Positions 1 through 7,994 of a stretch of 15,040 nt of DNA are shown one piece after another. The notes beneath the pieces are model-generated. The model saw only the letters and a program-made list of their open reading frames with translations. It was not told where the DNA came from and ran no database searches. Both the position numbers and the translations under genes were made by a program. This DNA is from Tetmemena sp. SeJ-2015 (taxonomy: Eukaryota; Ciliophora; Spirotrichea; Sporadotrichida; Oxytrichidae): the NCBI GenBank assembly GCA_027382625.1, contig JAJKFJ010024395.1, positions 1 to 15,040 on the forward strand, written 5' to 3'. Numbering within the stretch: position 1 is the stretch's first letter; every line of letters begins with the position of its first letter.

Positions 1-114
1 TCTGAGATAGAGGAAGCACTTAAAGGTATAAAATTCAGAGAATATGAGACAGACGTCAAGGTCACCTTCCTAGAAGACTTTAGATTGCCTGTTTAGGGTT
101 AAAATTTAGCATGA
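1..114 (+). CDS. 3' end of an unidentified gene (partial)
   Basis: The frame starting at base 1 is open to TGA at 112-114 when TAA and TAG are read as Gln, giving 37 residues of a C-terminus. It opens with the acidic stretch SEIEEALKGIKFREYETD and ends near LEDFRLPVQGQ. The plus strand is purine-rich here, as it is in the well-supported plus-strand genes of this window, and third positions look coding. No domain is recognisable in so short a piece. The gene would begin left of the window. The minus strand is also open over these bases (see 62-274), and the two readings are unlikely both to be real. A splice to an exon further right was not found. Confidence is limited by the length. Confidence 0.4.
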
Positions 115-274
115 TTATAAGTATTAAGAAAGAAATTAATTATACACAACTTATTTTCACTTTCTTATCATATTATGGGGTTTTGGGGTTTTTATTGCGA
201 GTGGAGTTCATTGAGTAGTTTTGGGAATCATTCATACTGAGGTCTTGGCCGTCGTAGCCATGAGGAGAAGCCAT
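62..274 (-). CDS. Possible small minus-strand ORF, 70 codons
   Basis: Reading leftward, ATG at 274-272 opens a frame that begins MASPHGYDGQDLSM, continues Asn/Ser-rich, passes through the telomere-like block as NKNPKTPQ, and stops at TGA (64-62). The part at 160-274 is more GC-rich than its surroundings and reads like a real N-terminus. The tail is hydrophobic and AT-rich and may instead be an intron: GT at 160-159, with several possible AG acceptors, one of which keeps a frame open to the left edge. The same frame is also open to the right, back to about 547, with no in-frame ATG seen. No homology is recognised. It conflicts with the plus-strand reading of 1-114. Confidence 0.28.
177..192 (+). 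repeat. Exact (GGGGTTTT)2 telomere-like block
   Basis: Two perfect copies of GGGGTTTT, followed by one more T and then ATT. This is the telomere unit of spirotrich ciliates, in the orientation of a right-hand chromosome end, about 60 bp after the TGA at 112-114. It is internal here. Hypotrich germline transposons (TBE family) also carry about two telomere units at their tips and duplicate an ANT target, and an ATT follows here. No transposase is visible beside it. It could also simply be codons of the minus-strand ORF (Asn-Pro-Lys-Thr-Pro). Confidence 0.9.
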
Positions 275-582
275 ACTTATCACAGTTGTTAAAGTAACTA
301 ACAATATTTTAAATATTTTACTGCTTTAATCATCATAGTGTTTAAGATTCTGAAACGTATCAGATTAAGCGTTAAGGAAAACCAAATCACAATAATCCTA
401 TGAGTAAACTTTAAAAATAGCAGTGACGTAAATGAAAATAGACTCTTTTTATGACCAATTCTTGCGAATAACTTGTGTGTTTAGGGGTATAAATACCCAC
501 AACTGAAAGAGACTTTCCGCACAAATTTTTTTAACTCCAGCCTTTACTGAAAATCAGTGACTAAAATAGCCCTTCCTTATAT
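275..582. other. Spacer, possible divergent promoter region
   Basis: On the plus strand TGA is frequent in all frames, so plus-strand coding is unlikely. The minus strand holds one frame open from about 547 leftward into the ORF at 62-274, without a clear start codon. TATA-like AT runs occur at 311-320 (TTTTAAATAT) and 576-584. If the flanking ORFs are real, this is a shared divergent promoter. I see no RNA gene. Confidence 0.35.
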
Positions 583-960
583 ATGACTTTTCATCAATAA
601 TTTTGCTCGAAAAGCCTCCAAAAATCTTAAAAAGATACGATTACTAAATCAATGAGCATTTACAGCAGCAAAGAGCTTGCTTTAAACGAGATTTAATGGG
701 CGAAAATAGCAAAATAATTTCATGGCGATGATTTCCAGGAGGAGCAGTTTCCAAAAATATCGTATTATCAGATTCAATGACAAATTCAATTTTAGCTCCA
801 GCAAACTACAAGAGGATGTGAGAATTTTTGAGGCAATACTTTAATAAATTGTATGGTCCGTTCATAAGGTAAGTTTTTCCATTCTTGGCTTCATATTTTG
901 ATTAAAATCTCAAATTCTTTAAACTTACAGTTCCTTACTTGGGTGTGCGTCATATTTTGA
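583..960 (+). CDS. Possible small three-exon gene, 70 or 93 residues
   Basis: Exons 583-761, 796-868 and 931-960 join into one frame ending in TGA at 958-960. The start is ATG 583 (93 residues) or the in-frame ATG 652 (70 residues). Intron 1 (762-795, 34 bp) is GTATTA...TTTTAG, and intron 2 (869-930, 62 bp) has strong signals, GTAAGT...TTACAG. Removing intron 1 clears an in-frame TGA. The product is short and charged, with ELALNEIQWAKIAKQF near its start, and no family is recognised. The minus strand is continuously open here from about 949 to 560 and gives an equally protein-like reading (NGPYNLLKYCLKNSHILLQF), so the strand is uncertain. I prefer plus because of the intron signals and the purine bias. 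Confidence 0.35.
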
Positions 961-1703
961 AAGTTGAATTAATATAACTGACAATTAAATGAAAAGTGAA
1001 ATAAATATATAATTAATTTACAAAATTTAAAATTCTTAGCAGTTTTGAATTGTGAGTTTTTGCGTTGAAATTGTTACCATTAGATTAAACATATAATCCT
1101 AAGAAACTTTCATCCTTACAAATACTTCGTGGGAGGTCTATGGAAAGAGTTACCTCTTTTAGAAGTTTTCAAACTAGAACCAACTCATATTATAGTTTAA
1201 AGAGCTATAGTCTCATATTGAGCTTTCTAGCTCAAAACTAATTGGCCAACAATTTACAACTCTTCATTTATTATTATAATTTAATTCATATTTTCATTTA
1301 AGTTTCAGCTATATTTTAAAAAATCGTAAATTTAATAATTAGAAACTGGAACAAAAATCAGTTAAAAATATTAACTCAATTGAGGTTATACATAATTTCA
1401 TTTTAAAGAATCATAAAATGTTTTGTTAGGATAATTAATGACTAGTGAACTAAAAAATGCCTCAAAGACCCAACTTGTTCATTGAATTAAGCAAAGATAG
1501 CATGAAAATATCTTTTTAGAGGAGAAAATTTAAATTTTGTCACCTTTTAACTTTATAATTTCTCTTTTCTAATAAATCTTCATAAATATCCATCTTTATT
1601 CAATTTAGTTTTAAAAAAATAATTAAAGAATATTCTTTAATCATATACCCCAAGGATCCAATTATCTTCTATTTAGATATGCAAATAAAAACATAAGTAT
1701 CAA
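961..1703. other. AT-rich region without a firm gene
   Basis: Mostly AT-rich spacer. A 50-codon plus-strand frame at 1069-1221, ending in TGA, contains a protein-like patch (HPYKYFVGGLWKELPLLEVF), but overlapping frames are also open and no start or splice context is convincing. From about 1620 the frame that becomes clearly coding at 1704 is already open but lacks an ATG, so an upstream exon may lie in this interval. Confidence 0.4.
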
Positions 1704-1994
1704 GATAGTATCGAACATCTTAGACCCCTGATCACTGAAGTGATAGAAAATTGTACCAAATCTAAATCAGACTTCTTTCCTCAAGATATTGTGAGGGCCG
1801 TTATCTCTTTCAAATATTAGGAGATTTAAGATTTCTCGGATGTTGTCTTCTACACAATTTATGAAAGTTTCGATTCACTTTTTGAGAGTGAAGAAGATGA
1901 AACCGACTCAGATGCCCAAGAGGACTAAGAATAATAGTCGAACAAAAGTTTCGACAGTTACGACCGTGAACAATATGGTCGCTATGATATTTGA
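1704..1994 (+). CDS. Unidentified acidic protein fragment
   Basis: One frame reads as protein from about 1704 to TGA at 1992-1994. It includes FPQDIVRAVISFKYQEIQDF and then a strongly acidic, Gln/Ser-rich tail (SLFESEEDETDSDAQEDQEQ). The frame is open further left to at least 1620 but has no in-frame ATG, so the start is missing or in another exon. The TGA may be the true end. Alternatively a 33-bp GT...CAG segment at 1974-2006 could be an intron; removing it clears the TGA and extends the frame to a GTAAGA donor at 2047. No family is recognised. The acidic tail would fit a nuclear or scaffold protein, but that is only inference. Confidence 0.5.
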
Positions 1995-2109
1995 AAAAAG
2001 AGAGACTCAGAAAGTAAAAGGGATGCTGAATAATTTATAACAAAAGGTAAGACTATATGATGAAGATGTTTAATAATTTATAATAGATAGCTAAAATTGA
2101 AACGAATGA

Positions 2110-2352
2110 AACGTGACGACTTTGAGCTAACAAAACTCCTATCTCCGATGCTATCATCCATTTTCTTTTCCCTCCTCCTCTGATGCAAAAGAAATATTTT
2201 TCATTATGAGTGAAATATCTAAGCGTGAAGTTTATGGATTAGTTAAATAAAAGCTTTAATTACTCTCACACTCAAGTGCAATTGCGAAGAGGAGGAGGAG
2301 GATGACGTATTACCATTTCTTTGAAAATGAATATTGTGATTAGGTTTTAAAG
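2110..2352 (+). CDS. Possible exon of the 1704 gene
   Basis: A frame open from 2110 to TGA at 2479-2481 looks coding from about 2192 to 2352 (IFFIMSEISKREVYGLVKQK, then an Arg run RRRRR and YYHFFENEYCDQ). It is preceded by a pyrimidine tract and AAAAG at 2187-2191, and followed by AAAG|GTATAT at 2349-2354, so it could be an internal exon. Splicing from the donor at 2047 to 2192 keeps phase. A competing frame turns the same purine run into EEEEEDD. The exon borders, and even the frame, are tentative. Confidence 0.33.
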
Positions 2353-2635
2353 GTATATTTTTATTTTTTGGATCCATTTTTTGATATTTTTAAGAATAAG
2401 AAATTAAAATTATTAATTAAATCTTTTTAAAAATATCTTGTCTTTATTTCTAAGAAATAATATTAAGAAAAATAATTTTGATTAAAGTTATAAATAATTT
2501 GTAGATATGTCTAAGTTAACAATTCTAAATTAATACCTAAGTTTATTATATCAAAATGATTTTCAACAATTTTCTTTATTTTATTCTCTTTGAAAGATTT
2601 GCAATTAATAATTTTTATTTTAAAATAAAGCAGTT
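2353..2635. other. Very AT-rich interval
   Basis: Long A and T runs with no convincing coding signal. It fits either an intron beginning GTATAT at 2353 or an intergenic spacer upstream of the ORF at 2636. Confidence 0.5.
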
Positions 2636-2872
2636 ATGAAACAGTAAGATGCTTATAGCTCTATTATTGGAGATTCGCTATTCAAAAATTATATATAATA
2701 CAAGGAAATATTATTCAAATTATTCTCAAAAGCTCCATTGAATCTTATGAGAGATAATAAATTGCCTCATTCTGGTTCAAATAAAAAAACTTCTTAGTTT
2801 TAAAATTAATCCTTGAGAGATTTTTATGAAGCTCATATTAAACATTCCTAACTAAATCCTTTGATTCATTGA
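2636..2872 (+). CDS. Small hypothetical protein, 78 residues
   Basis: ATG 2636 to TGA 2870-2872 encodes 78 residues in code 6, with five or more TAA/TAG codons read as Gln. It starts MKQQDAYSSIIGDSLFKNY and continues through a basic stretch to HSQLNPLIH. The composition is protein-like and the base content is richer than the flanks. No domain is recognised. It could be a complete small gene or an exon of a broken or larger gene. The same frame remains coding-like for a while beyond the TGA, which keeps the second option open. Confidence 0.45.
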
Positions 2873-3077
2873 CTATAGATATAATTCAAAATTTTTCTTG
2901 TTCCATAAGAATTAAAGTCTTGCCGATATAATTTAATCTTTTCATTTAATGACTGACATGATTTCTGTTTTAAAGTTTGGAGCACTTATTTTTAAATATT
3001 TAAATGTAAAAATACTTGTATAAATATTGCTGGCCAATCTTGAATTTATAATTAATTATTTTAAACATTTTAAAAAT
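2873..3077. promoter_or_regulatory. Upstream region of the ELM2 gene
   Basis: AT-rich sequence before ATG 3078, with TATA-like and A/T runs such as TTTTTAAATATTTAAATG near 2990-3005. No in-frame ATG was found upstream of 3078. No specific factor site can be named. Confidence 0.35.
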
Positions 3078-5657
3078 ATGTTTTCTGCAGACAACAACAA
3101 CAGAGGAAAAAAGAACAGAATGAGCTACTAGGAGTACGAGAGATCTAGAGGCCTCAATTAGTAGAGAGATAATGACTTAGCCAAAAGATTTGATTCATCT
3201 TTTGGCAATCCTTAATAAACCAATTCTTAAAAATCAGACTCTAAATCTAACTCAACTCCAATCAGTACCATAAATAATAACTAGACATTTTAAAATAATC
3301 AGTCACAACCCACAACATAAACTAATAAAAGCGACGACTCTTGGGACTGGAAAATCAAAAAAGCTCCATCTGCAATTCAATAGAAAAAGAACTGGTCAAA
3401 TAATAATAAATTCTCTGCTAATAAGAGTAATTTTAAATTCGGCAAGAGAGAGGAAGGATTTGCAAATAAGTTCAGCCAGGATTATGAAAAAGATTAAAGA
3501 CAAACAACTTATGAAGATCGAAATAATAATAATTATAGGAAGGGCTTCAAAAATAATGTGCAGCTGAGTTAGGGAGACTCCCCTTACAAACCACTGGAGA
3601 GGAGTGACTATAATACCAACTATCACCATAGCAGACTTTACGAATACAGCTCTGGAGCACGTGAGGATCGACCATTCAGAGGATTCAGCCCACATAAAAC
3701 TACTACCAATAAGCAAGACTCTAATAAGAATTCTCCAAAGAAAGATGAAGCTAAAACTGAGAGAATTTAAGAGGAGAGATAGTAATCCTCTCAGTTGAGT
3801 GGTTGCAGCAATAAAAGTGTTAAAGAATTGCAAAAGGATAGAGAATCAACTTAAAATAAAATTCCTTCTTAAGAATAAAAAGATTAAGCAGCTACTTCGC
3901 AGTATTAATCACCTAAATTCAGCCCTCTATAAGAAGCAGAAAATGATCATCTTATCAGAAAGAGAGACTCTAAGCATGAGGAAAAATTATAATAAAAGAT
4001 TTAAAAAGCATCACAAGATTAAGGAGTCCTTAATATTTAATCCAATTCTCAATAGCATTAGCAACAGCAACTTGATTAACAGCTATCATAGAATATTCAA
4101 TAGCAACAGTAGCAATAGCAGCAGTAACTAATTTAAACGCAAGTTTAAAATCAAGAAACTGAAAATGAAAAGCAAAAATAAGAAGCTTAGAAATTAAGAG
4201 AGTAAAATGAGTTATTGTTCTAAAGTATTTTAAATGAGAGCAAAGAGCCCTAAAGAGAAAATAGCGGTGGAAATTTGTCCCAGAACAAAGATAGCCAGAA
4301 TAATTCCTAATAGAATGAGAAAATAAATAAACGTAGGAGAAGCTAGAGCTATTATGAATGGCTTGTTAATTCTCAGGCAAAGACTAAATAGAGGGGTAAA
4401 AATTCTCCAATAATTAATGATAAATAAGAGAGAAAAGTGGAAGCCTCAGATATTCAAAAGTCTTTCATTACAAAAGAAGAAAAGAGATATAGTGGAAGTA
4501 TTCCAGAACAAAAAAGCAATCAATCTTCTCTACATAATATTATTAACAGTAGGCCCAAAATATTAAGTCCTCCAGAAATTCAAAATTCAAATAGCAATCC
4601 AATTCAAACCAAAAGAAGATTCGGAGAAATTCAAAAACCCAACTATCAAATTGATCCTAAGCCTTATAAAAGATTTGAAAATGACCAGCCAAAATAGAAT
4701 ATTTAAAATCAGCCGATTGAAAATAAGCAAACAGAAAAATAATAATATTATTAATAAAATAGAACAAGCTAATTCCAAGCTGATAGTAATTTACTGCGAT
4801 CTAGTGAAGCAAGCTCTAATACTTGGTATGAATATCAAGGAAACACCACTCAATAGTCTGCTACAAATAGTAACTCAAAAATAAATATAGATAAAAATGA
4901 GAAGCCCTAATAATAGTAAACTGTTGCTCATAATCTCTAGCTTTAATAAAATTCTTGGTTCGGTTCTAATATAAATTAAAATAGGTTAAACTAATGGGGA
5001 AACCCTTAAGCATAGAAACCTGCTTTTGATGCTTAAAAAGAAAAAGAGTTTAAATAAAATGTGTGGACCAAAGCTATCAAGGAAATAGAATTACGAAGAG
5101 AGGAAGATAAAAGAATTTAGGCTAAGCTTTAAGAATAGGAAAAGAGATTATATCTGAACTATGCTTATAAAGAGGAGCCAGAAATTGGGATAAACTTTCA
5201 AGCAACTAAATTTCCCATGTATCACTCAGCTTCAGAACTGCCTTGGAATTTTAGCCACAAAGAGGAGGAGAAAAAAAGATTCAAGGCAAAGCCTCTTTGG
5301 ATATGGAGTGACTCTGAGGTGGTTAAAGCAGTTATTAGCGAACAAACTATAGAATAATACTTGCGCATTTGCAAGTCTGTGGGATACACCTATCCTATTA
5401 ACTATAAGAGTGCCTGTAATTTTGATTCAGTTAATTCTGTTTAGGGGGAGAAGGTTTGCTAAATTGGTTGCTCTGGAGTTCACAAAGAATGGGTGAAGAT
5501 GGGAGAGGAAGAATTTTTAAAAATATTGATGGAAATGAGCTACGATGTGGAAAAATCTATAGCTTATTTAAGTGCAAACTATAAAAACGGAAAAAAAGTT
5601 TAGAGGAGTAGTTAGAGAGAGTCTTATAACTCTGAAAAAGTTATTCGTAAATAATGA
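3078..5657 (+). CDS. Gln/Asn-rich protein with C-terminal ELM2-like domain
   Basis: One uninterrupted code-6 frame of 859 codons, ATG 3078 to TGA 5655-5657, with no intron and with TAA/TAG used throughout as Gln. Residues 1 to about 640 are low-complexity, rich in Gln, Asn, Ser and Lys, with Arg/Tyr-rich patches and ten consecutive Gln at 341-350. A charged helical stretch (about 665-700) precedes residues 702-838, which match the ELM2 pattern: IGINFQATKFP corresponds to the family's VG..YQA.IP motif, then PLWIWSDSEV and IEQYL, and finally EEFLKILMEMSYDVEKSIAYL. ELM2 domains recruit HDAC1/2-type deacetylases in MTA, MIER and CoREST co-repressors, so a nuclear chromatin role is likely. Those proteins usually carry a SANT domain after ELM2; here the protein ends about 20 residues later. 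The domain call is from pattern and was not searched. Confidence 0.88.
4098..4127 (+). repeat. Polyglutamine tract coded by mixed codons
   Basis: Ten consecutive Gln codons inside the ELM2 gene, using CAA, CAG, TAG and TAA in irregular order, with more Gln-rich sequence on both sides. The codon mixture means it is not a simple trinucleotide expansion. Confidence 0.9.
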
Positions 5658-5824
5658 TAAGCACAAGAGGTGAGTTATGTAGTAATTGAAAATGTAAATA
5701 AACTCAATGACATATTGAAAATATACTTCTGCAAATAAAATATTATTGTACTAAACTTGAAAAACTACCAATTAAATCTGTTATCTTTTATCTGAATTAT
5801 GAAATTAATAACTTAGTTAGACTT
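5658..5824. other. Convergent 3' spacer
   Basis: This 167-bp AT-rich gap separates the stop of the ELM2 gene (+) from the stop of TAF6 (-). It must hold both 3' untranslated regions and both polyadenylation sites. An AAATAAAAT stretch at 5732-5740 could serve the plus gene. No ORF or hairpin terminator is seen. Confidence 0.5.
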
Positions 5825-7878
5825 TCATCTCTGCATCATCATCTCTTTTGTAGAAATGTAGGGATCAAGGGATTGGCCGAATACTTCTCTGACTAGTCTG
5901 ATTATGTCGTGTAGTTCTTGCATGTTTGATTGCTCATTCATTCTCATCATCTGAATTATCTTCACGCATTCTTTCTTGAACCATATTTAACATTGATTAT
6001 AATTGAAATTATAAAAGTTTCTTGAGAAGTTCAATAGCTCCCAAGATGGCCTGTATTTGTCTGCTGTTGGAGCCCTGATAATATTCTAGTCTCTGTGCGA
6101 AGAGTTCAGTAAGCTGGCGAAGCTCTGGAATCAAGAACTTCTTAGTGATGAGGGGGCCAAATTTAAAAAGAGATATCAACCCCCCATAAATTATAAAACC
6201 AGTCAACTCAACTGATTGCTGCTGCGACTAATCTCCAACTTGCTTAATTAAAATTAATAAAAAATATTATAAATCAAGAAATTTAGTAAATAACAAAAGA
6301 TTTTTTGTCCGAAACAATAGAACCAGCTTTTAGAAAATTAATTACTTTAAATCTCAAAAAAAAATGAGAATGAAGTCTTAAAGAAGAAATATAGTTGATT
6401 TAATTGTTGTCACTGGAATTAAATATTTAATTTTGCTAACCTTGGGTGGGAATTAGTGCCTAGTTAGACCTGTGATAAATTCGGTTAATACTTAAGTTAA
6501 CCAATTAGGTCTTGAGATGTGGTAGCTTGTTCTTGATTCGTTGATAAATTTCATAAAGCACCTCTGATGCGTTATCTTTCAGTTAGAGCACCTCCTCAGC
6601 ATTGTATTCAGCAGAGTCTGGGATGTCCCTGAAGATTATACCAGTGGTCACTCGCAACAAAACCATTGATATATCAACAATGTCGCAGTACTAATTTCCA
6701 ATCATAGCGAGGATAGTATCTAGCACCAACTATTGAGATTAGTTGAAAGGGAGGCGCTCCTTGTCAATATTTTTCACTATTTCTTTCTAAAAAATATATA
6801 TATCCTTTGTAAAAAATCTTACATTCTTCTCTTCCAAGAATTTAGCAATGTGCTAAAATATGCTATGGAAGGCGGGGTTAGTTCTTATCTCTAAAAGTAA
6901 AGAATCCATCTTCTTCTTATCTTCATGCAACTCAGATAAGCCTTCTTATCTTACTACAGTATGTATAATTAAAAGGTCATTGAATTTCTTACCACCGCCA
7001 TTTTAAGAGTTTGAGAAAGTATTGAGACTCTTTTCAAGCCTCTGGAAGTGCAATATAAACATCTGATACTAAGCGTTCAATTCTTTGGTAGGGACTTAGA
7101 GATTAGCAGACTATTTAATGTTGTAGCTCTATCTCTGTCTTTCTAACTCCTCTAATCTTTGAGCTTCTTTTAGCTCTTCCTGTCTCTTCATTTCCTCATG
7201 AGGATCAACTCTCAATCTGTTCAAGCATATAAAATATTGAATACCTTACATGCTCATGTCCTGTAGCTACTCAGCTTGTCTTTACGACATTGCATTGAAG
7301 CCCTAGCCAAGAGTTGAATGAGGATCCATCTCCACAGTTTCCGCAATTTTTGGTTGACTGCCATCAAGAGCTTGAAAATAGGTCTTGTAAGTAGCAGAGG
7401 AAAGAGGAGTGTGGAACTGAATCTTAGTAGAGTACTCCTTCAAATCAATCATCTATGAAAAGCTTGGTAAGCATTTTGTATTTATGATTGATTGATCAGT
7501 TTTACCTTTTGTTTAACAAACCAAAGATTGGGCTGCTCGGGCACTCTCTCGTAAGTGTACGGAACTGAGGAAGGATAACCAAACATGCTCTAATGAAAGC
7601 TTTAAGTTTGAAAATTAATTACAGGAATGGATAGTTTCTCCATGGCTAGCTTCACATCATCAGTCTTGAGGTAATCGCGCCTTGAATGTCTCATTATCTT
7701 TTTGGATTCCTACACACATCATGAATATCATGGAATTCGTTCTCCTTACTTGCAATATCTCAAGCACCTTGCTTTCAAGATCAGAGAGAATTAAATCCTC
7801 CACTTCTTTCTCTAGCTTCTTGATTCCTACACTCTCAGCGAATGAGCTTATTAGGTCCTTGTCCTATAAAATCGACAT
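5825..7878 (-). CDS. TAF6: TFIID/SAGA subunit TAF6, eight exons
   Basis: Complement of 7750-7878, 7623-7709, 7506-7589, 6993-7452, 6823-6953, 6441-6786, 5982-6238 and 5825-5950; about 539 residues. Introns are 40, 33, 53, 39, 36, 202 and 31 bp, all GT...AG. Residues 6-75 form a histone fold close to TAF6: SSFAESVGIKKLEKEVEDLI, then EILQESKKIMRHSRRDYLKT and DDVKLAMEKLSI, followed by MFGYPSSVPYTYE where TAF6 has its PLYGF linker. A charged linker follows. Residues about 265-500 resemble the TAF6 C-terminal HEAT domain (NPAFHSIFQHIAKFLEE; GFIIYGGLISLFKFGPLITK with FLIPELRQL). TAF6 pairs with TAF9 in TFIID and SAGA-type complexes in the nucleus. Least certain is the last intron (5951-5981, GTTCAA...TTCAG): without it the protein ends at TGA 5936-5934 (506 residues), but the sequence beyond reads as protein (HDIIRLVREVFGQSLD). 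Confidence 0.88.
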
Positions 7879-7994
7879 TTTATAAATTAATTATTGATTG
7901 ATCACATTCCTTATAACATTCACTGACAAATGAACTTAAATTCAAATTTGAAATTAATAAATCTAATAAAATCTAAGACTCAAGTAAACTTAAA
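7879..7994. promoter_or_regulatory. Shared divergent promoter, TAF6 / Furry
   Basis: The start codons of the two divergent genes are only 116 bp apart. The gap is AT-rich and includes a TATA-like TATAAATTAA at 7881-7890 next to TAF6, a perfect 12-bp palindrome TTCAAATTTGAA at 7941-7952, and ATTGATTGATCA at 7893-7904. The last also occurs at 7487-7498 inside TAF6 intron 3. An ATG at 7930 is out of frame with the Furry ORF and would be an overlapping upstream ORF if transcription starts before it. Confidence 0.6.

Noticed and set aside
1..200. Confident call of a TBE transposon end
   Set aside because: Only the telomere-like tip and an ATT are present; no transposase motif, no inverted partner in the window, and the 37-residue frame is not recognisable as a transposon protein.
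3396..3833. Minus-strand 145-codon standard-code ORF, hydrophobic product
   Set aside because: It lies antisense to the continuous code-6 ELM2 gene; its Leu/Ile/Phe-rich product is what A-rich coding DNA gives when read backwards.
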